Assembly (NCBI GenBank): GCA_043228905.1
Contig: JBHGNT010000018.1
Location: forward strand, 5,890,001 to 5,954,000
Length of the DNA stretch: 64,000 bases
Origin: Azolla caroliniana
Taxonomy: Eukaryota; Polypodiophyta
Direction: 5' to 3'
In this document: positions 32,401 to 43,042 of the stretch, piece by piece
Position numbering within the stretch: the stretch's first letter is position 1
Layout: each line of letters starts with the position of its first letter
Translations under genes and position numbers: made by a program
Notes under the pieces: generated by a model
Told to the model about the DNA's origin: nothing
Seen by the model: the letters and a program-made list of their open reading frames with translations, nothing else
Databases searched by the model: none

Positions 32401-33920
32401 TTAACACGCTTAACTTCACTGAAATATCATCAGATCTTTATGATCACCTTCGAGGAAAGTATCCTGATGATAGTTATTTCGCAAAATACTGGGCAAGAGT
32501 TGAGTCTGGAACAGACACCACCACATCCTCGAAGGAATACTTCCACATTGCTAACGGTTTTCTCTACCGTAATGGGAAGGTTTGTGTTCTAGATTTACCC
32601 GAGGTCAAAAAGAGGATTCTTTTTTAATGCCATGATGCACCCTCAGCAGGGCACCCTGGAATACATCGTACACTCGTTCTCATCTCCACTCAATTTTATT
32701 GGCCTAAGATGCATCCTGATATACATAGCTATGTGACTAAATGTCACCAGTGTTAGGTTAACAAAGCCGAGCGACTTAAAGCCGCAGGACTTTTACATCC
32801 CTTGGACATTCCCAATAATAAGTGGGAAAGTATATCCATGGATTTTATTGTTAGCCTTCCTCGCACCCAAAAAGTTCATGATGCCATCTGGGTTGTCGTT
32901 GATCGACTAACTAAAATGGCCAGATTTATTGCTACTAAAACCACGGTAACAGCTCCTGAATTGGCTTACCAATTCGTTGATGAGTTATTTCGTTTTTACG
33001 GGTTACCGATGGATATCGTGAGTGACCGAGATCCGAAGTTTACTAGTGACTTCTGGACGCAAGTCTTTAAGAAGTTAGAAACTACGTTGAGCATGAGCTC
33101 CACGGATCATCCTCAATCCGATGGACAGACAGAACGAGTAAATCAAATTATTGAGGACATGCTTCGAGCATACGTTGGTGCAAAACCAACAAAATGGGAA
33201 CGTTATCTCCCAATTTTGGAGTTTGCTTATAACAGCTCCAAGCATACGTCGACGGGATATAGTCCTTTTATGTTGATGTATGGTTTTCAGCCACGAGCCC
33301 CGATTGATGTTAATATACATCATGATGAGTTGCGAAGTACGCAAAACTTTCTTCGGGATATGCAAGATATGTTGCATATTGCACGAGATAATATAAAAAC
33401 AGCTCAAGATAGAGCGCGTTTTTATGCCGATCATCATAGGCAACCTCGTGTATTCAACCCTGGACAGAAGGTATTTTTACGTGTACCTCAGAATTCTAAG
33501 ACATTGTCTACGGGTAAGTGCGCTAAGTTAGCCCCACGGTTTTGTGGACCTTTTATAGTCCTCAAACGCATTGGGTCATCAGCCTATCGTCTCGCTCGTC
33601 CCGATGGTGTCGGAATTCATCCAGTCTTTCATGTGAGTCGTCTAAAAGAACTTCTAGGTTCTGGCGACAATACAGTTACAACTGAAACTCTGGTTACTTC
33701 TGAAGAATTATCTTCTAAACCACATGTACCAGAAAGAATTCTCGATATTAAAACAAAAAAATTACGTACTAAAGAAATCCGAGAATTTAAAATAAAATGG
33801 ATGGATAAATCAATAAAAGATGCCACATGGGAACGTGAAAATACTCTTAGAACTAACTTCCCTAACTTTCCATTGCAAGAGTGCAATGTTTTAAAGAGGG
33901 GGAGTATGTTACGGGCATGA
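29487..33920 (+). pseudogene. gag-pol of chromovirus 2, single frame with five nonsense codons
   Basis: One unshifted 1477-codon frame. Gag (29487-30460) ends in the zinc knuckle [14 protein letters not shown]. Protease is [12 protein letters not shown] (about 30556). RT has [13 protein letters not shown] and [12 protein letters not shown] (about 31594-31626). RNase H has [13 protein letters not shown] (usual Asp is Asn) and DHESLKYF. Integrase has the HHCC finger, [18 protein letters not shown] and GQTERVNQ. A chromodomain-like tail is PERILDIKTKKLR ... KDATWE (33731-33834). Stops: 30255-30257, 31710-31712, 31866-31868, 32625-32627 and 32754-32756. The mosaic copy at 58.5-64 kb keeps sense codons at all five sites, so these are mutations of this copy. 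Confidence 0.93.
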
Positions 33921-34361
33921 CCATATAGTATCCCGTGGTGAGAATTTACCGTAGTATTATATACACGTGGATAAGTGTGAGGGTTAAACGAGAGTGTAAA
34001 GAAGGGGAGGATTACTTTTAATCCTCGGGATTGAGACAACCCATTAGGTCAAGTGTGAACTTGCCTGGGGGCCTTGGGTATCGCTATAAATAAGAGGCCT
34101 AGCTACCCTCATTGGAGGATCTTTTGACTACATCGAGACTCTACTCGTGTGGTGGGTCAACTCTTGTAGCGAGCGCGCCAGCACCAGGTACGACTCGACG
34201 CCACGACGGTGGTATGGGACGCCGATCGAGGCTCGAGTCCGTCTCGATCCCTTCGCTCGGGGGTGGTCGGGTGGATCGGCACCCTTCTTTCTCTTTCTCC
34301 TTTCTATCTTTCATTTCTTTATCCTTATCTTAAGCTTACTTTAGTACCTAGATCTATAATA
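33907..34361 (+). repeat. 3' LTR of chromovirus 2
   Basis: 455 bp, TATAAATA at 34085-34092, preceded by the purine tract AAAGAGGGGGAGTA. Confidence 0.93.
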
Positions 34362-34790
34362 CTCTCGGTGCTTGACCGGACCATTTTGGACACAAGTCGT
34401 GTCCTATTGTTTGTTAAGTCAGTTGACAAGCGGGATCGGGAGCAAGTAGGCCTCCTATTGGAGACTGATGACGAGCTGACGGCCGACTAGGCCGTGGTGA
34501 AGAGGATCTGTGGCCGTTTCGACAAACGATGGGAATGGGTTGACAAAGGATCGACAGGGGCGGGCTCTGTCGCAGCAAGGAAGCTCGAGCCAACACCACC
34601 AACGTGAAGGGAAGAGACCCGAGGTTGGCTCGAGACCGGATCGGCTTCGACCGGCATGGTCAAGGGCTCATCCAGGGGAGCAGCTCTGGAGGAACTGACG
34701 CGGATGGTAAAGGATATCTAGATCGCCCAAGCACGGAGGGATGGTGGCGAACAGGCCCGTGACCGACGTCCTCTGGCTGGAAACAGGTGC
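34362..34790 (+). pseudogene. gag of element D, middle part
   Basis: Continues the interrupted gag (SVLDRTILDTSRVLLFVKSVDKR) until TAG 34488-34490. Then decayed, proline/arginine-rich sequence leads to the zinc knuckle at 34788. Confidence 0.65.
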
Positions 34791-35970
34791 ATGTGGTGTG
34801 ACGCGGTTGGCCACATCCGGAAGGACTGCGGGGACTTCGCCGAGGCGATGAGAAGCAACGTGGTGCACCTGTGGAACGGTCGGGTGCACACCAACGAGAC
34901 CCGAAGGGCCCTAGACCTGAACGTCGGGCGAGGAGGTATGAAAAGGCTGATGGAGGAGGCGGCGGCACGTCACGCGGAGACCGTCCACTACTCGGCGTCA
35001 GCTGATATTCGGGTCGGAGGTGGCGAGGCCCCAAAGACGAATAAAGCCGGGTTCTGGCCGACGATGCTAGAAGGCCTCGCCGGCGCACGACTAAGGAAAG
35101 AAGAGGCGGACCACGCCGAAAAACGGGTCTGGGAGGTAACCGGCTGGAGTGACCCGGTGGAAGAAAAGACGGGCTTCGTCGAAGCTGCTTGTCAAAACTA
35201 CGAGGCTCTGGTGGAGGACAAGCGGGTAGGAAAAACCGGAGGGGCCCGGCCCTCGCAACGATATGAAACTCGATTCGGGCAAAGGCGGAATGAGTCCGGT
35301 GTAACCAACGCCCAGGATAATTCCAAGAAGGGCGGGTACCGGCTGGGTACAGAAATCGAAAGATCCACGGACCTGCGAAAGGTCCTAGAAGAACGAATCC
35401 TCGACAGCAAGGTGGAACTGTCGCTGAGGGAAGTGCTCGGGATCGCCAAGGAGTTCCACGACTCCATCGTAGACTTGGTGAAGAGGAAGAGGCTGTCGAC
35501 GGAGACAGAACCGGAGAAGCCGGTGGAGGTCCGGACGACGCACATAGAGGACATGGCGTTGGAAGACGAGTTGGCGGAGAGCCACTATTCGAGGCAGCAC
35601 TGGGCCAGGGCGACCACGGAGACCCCCGTGAAGATCGGAGATGTTCATGAACCGGTGGTGGCGTTGGTGGACCACGGTTCAGAAATCAATTTGATGTCCA
35701 TGGACTTCTACAAGAAGGGGAAATGGCCGATCAACACCAAGCACGGGTGGAAAATACGGGCAGCGACGCGTACCACCGAAGAAATGCATGGAGCCTGACC
35801 GAATGTACGAGTAAAGATCGGCAATGTCGATATTGACCAGCACTTCATCGTGCAAGAGACGTCCTCACATCTGGTTATACTAGGAGAACCGTACATCACA
35901 GCAACACGGATGGAGACGAAGGTGCTGGACAACGGCTCGGCCTATGCAAGGTTCAAGAGCTAAGATGGGC
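34788..35970 (+). pseudogene. gag C-terminus and protease of element D
   Basis: Begins with CCHC knuckle RCMWCDAVGHIRKDC and a charged linker. Protease follows as VALVDHGSEINLM (about 35656-35697), where His replaces the usual Thr/Ser of DTG/DSG, then VILGEPYITATRMETKVLD near 35875-35930. TGA at 35796-35798 and TAA at 35960-35962 break it. The DHGSEIN form is not one I associate with the common plant lineages. Confidence 0.75.
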
Positions 35971-36277
35971 GTCACTCGGTCCAGTTCCTGACGGTGAGAC
36001 CGAACCATGAGAGGAACCGCGAGACCCTCGGGGACGAAAGCCGAGAGGATTTTTAGAGAGGGCTATCAAGGCGTGGGGCTGCGATAGTCCGGACACTCCG
36101 GGAAAACCCCACAAGTGTACGATAGCGAAGAAGACCTGTACCATAGGTAGAAAATTTTGGTTCTCCGGCAGCGGAGGTTGTACTATAACCAACGTCAGCG
36201 GCAGGGAGAGGAAGCGAGCGGAGGAGCGGCTCAGGGGATGCGGAGTCCTCTTCCCCGACGAGGGCATCAGCGGCGCC

Positions 36278-38095
36278 GTGGAGGCGGTCTCTTTTGACGA
36301 CACCTTGGGCGAACTACGAAGGGTGATCGATGAAGACCTTAGAGAAGACCGGACCGTTCCGATAGGATCGATGGGAATGTACGAAGTCATCGCGGACTTC
36401 GGGGAAAGGATCGGGTCGGATCGGACGGCCCGTGTGGATATGAAATACAAGACTGTGGACCAGAAGGTGAGGCCAGTGGCAGCACCCTTGCCGGAGGGCA
36501 ACGAGGAGCGGATGAAAGGGGTCGCGTCGGACCCAAGTTTACGGAATCCGGCTGGCATAGGGCACCGGTTCACCGACATAATGCTACGGGAGCTCAAGGT
36601 CGGTGGGGGCAGCTTCCTACTGCCGGCGGAGGAGGACCGGTTTCGGAGAATGCTCGGAAGGCACGGGAAGGCTTTCGCATTCTCACCGGAGGAGATTGGG
36701 TGCGTAGACCCGACAGTTGTCGAACTAATGGTGATCTTCACGGTACCGCATGTACCGTGGAATCTCAAGCCGATTCCGGTGCCAAGAGCTCACATCCCGA
36801 AGTTGATGGAGCTCCTAAAGCAAAAGGTGGATATGGGCATCCTCGAACCGTCGAGTGCCCCATATTCGAATCGGTGGTTTACGGTGCCGAAGAAGAACGG
36901 CATGCTGCGCTTCATCCAGGACCTACAACCTGTCAACAAGGTGACCATCCATAACGCAAGGATCGGACCGACCATAGACGAGTTCGCGGAGGCCTTTGCT
37001 GGAAGGTCGATCTATTCTGTCGGTGATCTGTACTCGGGCTACGATCAGTTCCAACTAGATGTGGAGAGCAGAGACATTACGACGATGCGGACTCCTCTCG
37101 GCCTGGTGCGGATATGTACCCTGCCACAAGGAGGGACAAACTCAGTGGCTCACATGGTGAACGCCATGAACAAAGTACTCACGGATTGTATCCCGGACAT
37201 CACCATGCCGTTTTTGGACGGATGCCGGAAATTCGTGGCGATGCAGATCGATGACTGCGAGAAGGTGCTGCAGAGGTTAGAGGGCGCGAGGCTCACCTTC
37301 TCCAGGGAAAAATCGGCCTTCGGGCAATCAAAGATCATGGTCGTCGGACACCTATGCGGATCGTACGGCCGGAAACCGTCTCCGGCTAAGGTAGAAGCCA
37401 TCTCCGCAATGAAGCACGATTGTAGCTCGGCCACGGAGGTTCGGAGGTTCTTGGGAGCATGCGCGTTCTACCACATATGGATCCCGCATTACGCCCACGT
37501 CGCGGAGCCGTTATACGGGTTGCTGAAAAAGGGGCGAAATTTTGAGTGGAGAGACGAGCATACGGAGTCTGTCCGAAAGATGAAGGAAGCACTTGCCGCA
37601 ACTCCGGCGCTCCGAAAGGCTGTCTACGGAAAGGACACTCCAATTTACGTAACAGTAGACACGAGTCCGACCGGGATCGGATGGGTCATCAACCAAGAGG
37701 ACGAGGACGGCATGCGTTTCCCGATCCGGTTCGGCGCGAAGGTCCTCAGCGAGCGACAGCGAGGATACGCCCAGGTTAAACGCGAGCTCTGGGGTGTCGT
37801 TTCTGCGGTAAAGGCCGATAAAGACTACCTGATCGGGACAGAGGTAATTATCGAGACGGACTGCCTGCCAATTCTTGGCATGGTTTCCGGATGCGCGACG
37901 CCGGACCTGGCAATGCTTAGGTGGATAGCATACATCAAGTCCCTAAATCCGGAAATACGACACATTTCCGGGAAAGACAATGCCATGGCCGACATGCTTT
38001 CAAGGGCGAGGTTCGAAAACAAGGGCGCCATGGTTTCGGAGGACGAGGAAGTCGGCATAGACTTCTTCGAGGCGGCTTACGTAACAACCGGCTAG
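36278..38095 (+). pseudogene. RT and RNase H of element D, RT active site deleted
   Basis: A 605-codon open frame. RT: SNRWFTVPKKNGMLRFIQDL, SIYSVGDLYSGYDQF with the first catalytic Asp, and TLPQGGTNSVAHMVNAM. The active-site region reads DITMPFLDGCRKFV (about 37196-37240), where family members have two Asp followed by roughly 20 more residues. One Asp and the following loop are missing in frame. RNase H: YVTVDTSPTGIGWV, GAKVLSERQRGYAQVKRELW and ISGKDNAMADMLSR. The frame is otherwise stop-free, so the deletion may be recent or tolerated in a non-autonomous copy. Confidence 0.8.
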
Positions 38096-38176
38096 GAATG
38101 CACTTCAACGCTTAACGATTTCGACGAGAGCAAGTACAACGGGGAGTGGCTGCAGATCGGCGGGTTCCTGAAAACA

Positions 38177-39073
38177 ATGACACCAGACGCGGCATGGACA
38201 AAGGATGAGGCCAACTGGATTCGGAAGAAAGCGTATCAATTCTTTCTCCAGGACGGGTACATATGGAAGCACGCGAAGAAGAGGAACGGCATCCCGCTCC
38301 GAGTGGTAGCGAAGAAGGAGGAACAGGAGGATTTGCTGGCGGCGTACCACGATAGTCCTTGGGCTGGACACCGTGGAACGTGGGCCATGTTTGAAAAGCT
38401 AAAGGGGAAGTACTGGTGGCCGGGACTGTACCGGGACGTGCATCAGTTCGTGACGACTTGCGAAAGCTGTCAGGTGCACTCCATGATCCGACACCGAGAC
38501 GAGCTTCACCCGACCTACCCTCTGACCGTCCACTTCAAGTGGATGGTGGATTTGGTGATGATGCCAATGGGGGTAGGACAGATGCGGTATCTGGTGCTGG
38601 CTCAGGAGGATCTAACGAACCAGGTTGAAGGCCGAGCCCTGCAGAACAAGAAGACTGCAGCCGTGTGCCGGTTTTTGATTGAGGACGTGGTATGTCGATA
38701 CGGGTGCGTAGGGAAGATCGTGGCTGACCGTGGTGAGTTGGACGCAAAAGAGGCCGAAGAGCTATTCGACCGCCTAGGAGTCAAACTTTCGCTCACCACA
38801 GCGTACAATCCGAAGGCGAATGGGAAGGTAGAGCGCGGACACAGGCCGATTGTCAAAGCACTTGTACGGGCGTGCGGAGGCCAAGTCGGGAACTGGCCAC
38901 GGCTGCTACCTTATGCCTTGTGGGCGGACCGGACTACGCACAATTCGGTAATCGGGTTCATGTCGGTAGAGCTTATGTTCGGACAGAAGCCGATCATGCC
39001 AACAGAGCGAACGATCTCCTCGTGGGCCACGGTGGACTGGAGGGATGAGATGAGCCGGGAGGAACTGTTGTCT
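38177..39073 (+). pseudogene. integrase of element D, C-terminally truncated
   Basis: Zinc finger HDSPWAGHRGTWAMF ... CESCQ (38348-38472). Core VHFKWMVDLVMMP, IVADRGELDAKEAEELF and NGKVERGHRPIVK give a D-D-E set. At 39073 it fuses to the tail of the LTR, so the last part of pol, the purine tract and the first 464 bases of the 3' LTR are deleted. Confidence 0.8.
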
Positions 39074-39286
39074 GCATACATATATTTATACACGTACGCT
39101 AGCGTTCTTATACTCGATCTCTTGCTCAACTCGTGTCTCCTGTGTTGTTGGGCCGCGTTCCCGTGCGCTTCTTTGTCTATACATGTGTGAGCGTGTCTCT
39201 CTCCCTCCCTTTTTCTCACCTATTCCTCGGTCCAAGACCCCAGTGGTCCCGCCTTGTTCTCCACGCACGCGCGTTACAACGCGACA
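39074..39286 (+). repeat. 3' LTR of element D, only the last third
   Basis: Matches 26659-26873 from GCATACATATATTTATACAC to CGCGACA, joined directly to integrase. Confidence 0.9.
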
Positions 39287-39596
39287 ACGTACTTCTCTTG
39301 TGACAACCACGACAGCTTCTTCGACCGGTCTCGGATGATGTGCATTCCCAATATTTGTCTTGTCGGACCCAAGTCTTTCATTGAGAAGGTCCGGTTCAAG
39401 GCCTTCTTTAGCATCCGAATCTTTCCTTGGTCTCGTCCAATGATCAACATATCATCCACATATAGGAGTATCATGAGATCTCCTCCGTCAAATTTCTTCA
39501 CAAACATGCAGTGATCGTTCTACGTCTTGTGGTACCCTTGGTCGGTCATGAAGCAGTCGAACTTCCAGTACCATTCTCGAGGGGCTTGCTTCAATC
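39287..39596 (-). pseudogene. copia element C pol, RT part
   Basis: Minus-strand FVKKFDGGDLMILLYVDDMLIIGRDQ and LNRTFSMKDLGPTRQILGMHII continue the RNase H at 25389-26194 on the other side of element D. Nearly the same protein as element A. It breaks off after LKQAPR at 39596. Confidence 0.88.
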
Positions 39597-39960
39597 TGTT
39601 GTCGTGAAGATTTTCGGCAATGGTGTGAAAATTGCGAGGAATGTACAAAATCCAGTGTGGTTCTTCACACAAGACATGAAACAATAATAGTGAAGATACT
39701 ATTTTAGATTAGCTTAATATCTTGGTACGAGAATATGGAGGTCTTCGAGAGCTTCCGAATATACTTTACTACATTTGAAACGGACAACTAAATGTCAAGT
39801 TATGTGAATGTGAAGTTTGAGAAGAAGAGAAAAACAAAACTGTGAGATATCCCACATAGATAGGACAAATCAGGATCCCACAGTATATAACCAAAGTTAG
39901 AACTTATTACTTTTTGTCTATGAGTGGAGCATAGAATGTTCTTGGGCTAAACTGTGGCTT
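39597..39960. other. unclassified AT-rich segment
   Basis: No coding frame. Begins TGTCGTGAAGA, like the LTR terminus of element D, and has a TATATAA near 39894, so it may be a diverged LTR fragment. No end or duplication found. Confidence 0.3.
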
Positions 39961-40205
39961 AATTACTCATAACAATTTTGGGTGACCGGATAGCGACGAA
40001 ACCGGCGACGAAACCGTAACCATAACCGGAACCGGAACGGATGGATGGCGACAAAACCGAAACCGAAACGGCGGACGGCGCCGAACCGGGACCGAACGGG
40101 GACGGCGATCGAACCGAGACCGGCACCAGCACCGGAACCAGACCGCATAGAACGGATCACCGGGTCGAATCCAGACCGGATACATGGATCGATCGGATAG
40201 GTCAA
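39961..40205. repeat. degenerate CCGAAA/CCGGAA-rich low-complexity tract
   Basis: GC-rich, built from ACCGAAACCG- and ACCGGAACCGG-like words, open in several frames without recognised protein. Confidence 0.8.
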
Positions 40206-40234
40206 TCACGACGATTTCGGTGTCAAACGAACAA

Positions 40235-40350
40235 AATCATCTACACCAAAAAAAAACCTAGTAAAAATTTGTATACAAAGAGACGCAAGCAACGCTTGAA
40301 CCTTGCACCTCTAAGTTAAGAGGCAGTAGACTTATCACTAAGCCAAGTCA
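40235..40350 (-). repeat. tRNA-like / SINE-like element, copy 2
   Basis: Minus strand: TTGGCTTAGTGATAAG (A-box-like), GAGGTGCAAGGTTCAAGC (B-box-like), a short body TGCTTGCGTCTCTTTG and a T9 tail at about 40243-40251. This is the layout of a tRNA-derived SINE. Related to 20990-21063. Confidence 0.5.
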
Positions 40351-40615
40351 TTTCTTTAAAAAAAATTCTATCATTATACTTTTCCATTTAAATTCTTATA
40401 TTAGAGCTTGATTGAGTGACATGGTTATCATGCATCACATGTAATGCATGAGCGCGTTGTTGGGCAACAATGGTAAGGATATCAGTGTGCAATGTAGGCA
40501 CTCGGTCGAAGAAAAGACAGGCTTAAAAATTTTTATGACCCTCTTTTGTACAAGACTAAGGTAGTACTTATTTACTGAAAACTTTAGTAATGCTAGATTA
40601 TTCAATTTTAAATAA

Positions 40616-40695
40616 TGACAACTGTGGGCTTTGAACTTACGCCCCTTCAGATTGGAGCCTAAATCCAACGCACTCGACCACTCGGCCAAATGGTC
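40616..40695 (-). tRNA. tRNA-Leu(UAG), array copy 30, diverged
   Basis: About nine substitutions, including T-stem and D-stem pairs. UAG kept. 332 bp to the next copy. Confidence 0.55.
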
Positions 40696-40947
40696 GTTGT
40701 GTTGATGACATCAAAACAAGTCAAAATTGATAGTTGTGCTAAAGAGTGCTAAAAATGAGAGTGATATTTGAAGTGGTGTGATTTTAGATCATTGGGAAAC
40801 AATGTTAAGCATATCAATGTACAATGCAGACACTAGGTCGAAGATAAGAACATGCATACAAATTTTTATGGCCCTCCTTTGTACAAGAATAACGTAATTG
40901 TTATTTCATGAAAAGTTTGGTAATGCTAGGTTGTTTCAATTCGCTAA

Positions 40948-41014
40948 TGACAACTACGGGATTTGAACCTAGACCCTTTCGAATTGGAGCCTTAGACCAC
41001 TAGGCCAAATTGTC
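40948..41014 (-). pseudogene. tRNA-Leu-like lacking the anticodon arm, array copy 31
   Basis: 67 nt. A 13-base deletion joins GGAGCC to TTAGACC (plus strand), removing the anticodon. Confidence 0.75.
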
Positions 41015-41223
41015 AATGTGTTGATAACATCAAAACAAGTCCACACTTGATAGTCCTGCTAAAGAGTGTTAAAAAAGAGAGTGATATTTTAAGTGGCATC
41101 AATTTAGGTCGTGGGGCAACAATGTTAAGAATATCAATGTGCAATGCAAGCACTAGGTCGATGAATAACGTAGTAGTTATTTCATGAAAAGTTTGGTGAT
41201 GCTAGATTATTTAAAGTCACTAA

Positions 41224-41303
41224 TTACAAGTGTGGGATTTGAACCCACGCCGTTCCGGATTGGAGCCTAAATCCAACTCCTTAATCCACTCGATCAGCTT
41301 GTC
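41224..41303 (-). pseudogene. tRNA-Leu(UAG)-like, array copy 32
   Basis: Acceptor (TTACAAG) and A-box region (CGATCAGCTTG) are worn. T arm consensus. Confidence 0.6.
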
Positions 41304-41354
41304 GATTTGTTGATGACATTAAAACAAGTCCACACTTGATAGTGTAGCTAAAGA

Positions 41355-41384
41355 GTGACTATCAAGTCCACACTTGATAGTCAC
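41355..41384. repeat. perfect 13-bp hairpin in array spacer
   Basis: GTGACTATCAAGT-CCAC-ACTTGATAGTCAC. It replaces the usual spacer AAGAGTGTTAAAAAAG and duplicates part of the neighbouring TCCACACTTGATAGTG. Confidence 0.9.
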
Positions 41385-41565
41385 ATTTTAAGTGGGGTCA
41401 ATTTATGTCGTTAAACAACAATGTTAAGCACATCAATATGCAATGCAGGCGCAAGGTCAAAAAAAGCATATGCTTACAATTTTTTATGGCCCTCTTTTGT
41501 CCAAGAATAATGTAGAAGTTATTTCATGAAAAGTTTGGTGCTGTAACATTATTTACATTCACTAA

Positions 41566-41645
41566 TGACAACTGTGGGATTTGAACCCACGCCCTTTCGG
41601 ATTGGAGCCTAAATCCAACGCCTTAGACCATTTGGCCAAATTGTC
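41566..41645 (-). tRNA. tRNA-Leu(UAG), array copy 33
   Basis: Consensus except the D loop (plus-strand CATTTGG for CACTCGG). First of the 240-bp monomers. Confidence 0.72.
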
Positions 41646-41805
41646 GATGTGTTCATAATAGCAAAACAAGTCCACACGTGATACTATTGTTAAAAGTTGA
41701 ATAAAGGATATGCGTACAATTTTTTATGGCCCTCTTTTGTCCATGAATAATGTAGTAGTTATTTCATGAAAAGTCTGGAAATGTTAGATTATTTAAATTT
41801 ACTAA

Positions 41806-41885
41806 TGACAATTGTAGGATTTGAACCCACGCCCTTTTGGATTGGAGCCTAAATCCAACGCCTTAGACTACTCGGCCAAATTATC
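41806..41885 (-). tRNA. tRNA-Leu(UAG), array copy 34
   Basis: Five substitutions; boxes and anticodon arm intact. 232 bp to the next. Confidence 0.66.
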
Positions 41886-42037
41886 AATGTCTTGATAATA
41901 GCAAAACCAGTCCACAGTTCATAGTGTTGCTAAAAGTCGAATAAAGGACAATTTTGTATGGCCCTCTTTTGTCCAAGAATAATGTAGTAGTTATTTCATG
42001 AAAAGTTTGGTACTGTTAGATTGTTTAAATTCACTAA

Positions 42038-42117
42038 TGAGAACTGTAGGATTTGAACCCACGCCCTTTTAGATTGGAGCCTAAATCCAACGCCTTAGAC
42101 CACTCGGCCAAATTTTC
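42038..42117 (-). tRNA. tRNA-Leu(UAG), array copy 35
   Basis: Acceptor bases 2-3 region altered on both strands (TGAGAAC, ATTTTC). Remainder near consensus. Confidence 0.62.
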
Positions 42118-42277
42118 GATGTGTTGATAATAGCAAAACTAGTCCAGATGTGATAGTGTTGTTAAAAGTCAAATTAACGATATGCGTACAATTTTTTATG
42201 GCCCTCTTTTGTCCATGAATAATGTAGTAGTTATTTCAAGAAAAGTCTGGTAATGTTAGATTATTTAAATTCACTAA

Positions 42278-42357
42278 TGACAAATATGGGATTTGACCCC
42301 ACGCCCGTTCGGATTGGAGCCTAAATCCAACGCCTTAGACTACTCGGCCAAATTGTC
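42278..42357 (-). tRNA. tRNA-Leu(UAG), array copy 36
   Basis: T loop reads GGGGTCAAATCC, and there is one acceptor mispair. Confidence 0.62.
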
Positions 42358-42518
42358 AATGTGTTGATAATAGCAAAACAAGTACCACACTTCATAGTGT
42401 TGCTAAAAGTCAAATAAAGGATATGCTTACAATTTTTTATGGCCCTCTTTTGTCCAAGAATAATGTAGTAGTTATTTCATGAAAAGTTTGGAAATGTTAG
42501 ATTATTTAAATTCACAAA

Positions 42519-42598
42519 TGACAACTGTGGGATTTGAACCCACGCCCTTCCGGATTGGAGCCTAAATCCAACGCCTTAGACCACTCGGCCAAATTGTT
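42519..42598 (-). tRNA. tRNA-Leu(UAG), array copy 37
   Basis: Two substitutions, one of them at the first base of the tRNA (G to A), breaking the terminal pair. Confidence 0.68.
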
Positions 42599-42758
42599 GA
42601 TGTGTTGATTATAGCAAAACAAGTCCACACTTCATAGTGTTGCTAAAAGTCGAATAAAGGATATGCTTACAATTTTTTATGGCCCTCTTTTGTCCAAGAA
42701 TAATGTAGTAGTTCTTTCATGAAAAGTCTGGTACTGTTAGATTATTTAAATTCACTAA

Positions 42759-42838
42759 TGACAACTGTGGGATTTGAACCCACGCCCTTTCGGATTGGAG
42801 ACTAAATCCAACACCTTAGACCACTCGGCCAAATTGTC
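42759..42838 (-). tRNA. tRNA-Leu(UAG), array copy 38
   Basis: Two to three substitutions, one beside the anticodon (position 37 side) and one in the D stem. Confidence 0.7.
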
Positions 42839-42998
42839 GATGTGTTGATAATAGCAAAACAAGTCCACACTTCATAGTGCTACTAAAAGTCGAATAAAGG
42901 ATATGCTTATAATTTTTTATGGCCCTCTTTTGTCCAAGAATAATGTAGTAGTTATTTCATGAAAAGTTTGGTAATGTTACATTATTTAATTTCACTAA

Positions 42999-43041
42999 TG
43001 ACAACTGTGGGATTTTAACCCGCGCCCTTTCGGATTGGAGC
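42999..43041 (-). pseudogene. tRNA-Leu-like cut by copia E, array copy 39
   Basis: Only the acceptor 3' strand, T arm, variable arm and part of the anticodon stem remain before the LTR. The missing half is not found at the other end of the element. Confidence 0.85.
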
Positions 43042-43042
43042 T

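Larger units (their letters stand above)
27349..34361 (+). mobile_element. Ty3/gypsy chromovirus 2, nested in element D
   Basis: A complete insertion: two 455-bp LTRs, PBS, a long leader, one gag-pol frame, PPT and target duplications (CTCTT left, CTCTC right, one mismatch). The LTRs differ at about six positions by eye, so it is young relative to its hosts. Confidence 0.95.
26195..39286 (+). mobile_element. GC-rich Ty3/gypsy element D, nested in copia C
   Basis: The termini are TGTCG and CGACA. It sits between the RT and RNase H of copia C, with a 4-base target duplication (ACAT at 26191-26194, ACGT at 39287-39290, one mismatch). Its coding part is clearly more GC-rich than its surroundings. 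A second chromovirus lies in its gag. Protease motif VDHGSEINLM and the RT sequence place it outside the usual plant gypsy lineages that I know. Confidence 0.85.
40453..43042 (-). repeat. tRNA-Leu(UAG) tandem array, block 2 (10 copies)
   Basis: Starts in mid-spacer (GTTGTTGGGCAACAATGG). The first three monomers are of the long type (332, 276, 342 bp). From 41566 they switch to about 240 bp by loss of the GTTAAAAAAGAGAGTGATAT to CACTAGGTCG spacer part. Cut by copia element E at 43042. Confidence 0.95.

Noticed and set aside
34660-35088. 142-codon minus-strand frame opposite gag of element D
   Set aside because: GC-rich shadow of the plus-strand gag and protease region, which has recognisable motifs.
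39963-40205. Two overlapping 80-codon minus-strand frames rich in Arg/Pro/Phe
   Set aside because: Low-complexity CCGAAA-type tract; open frames follow from the repeat.
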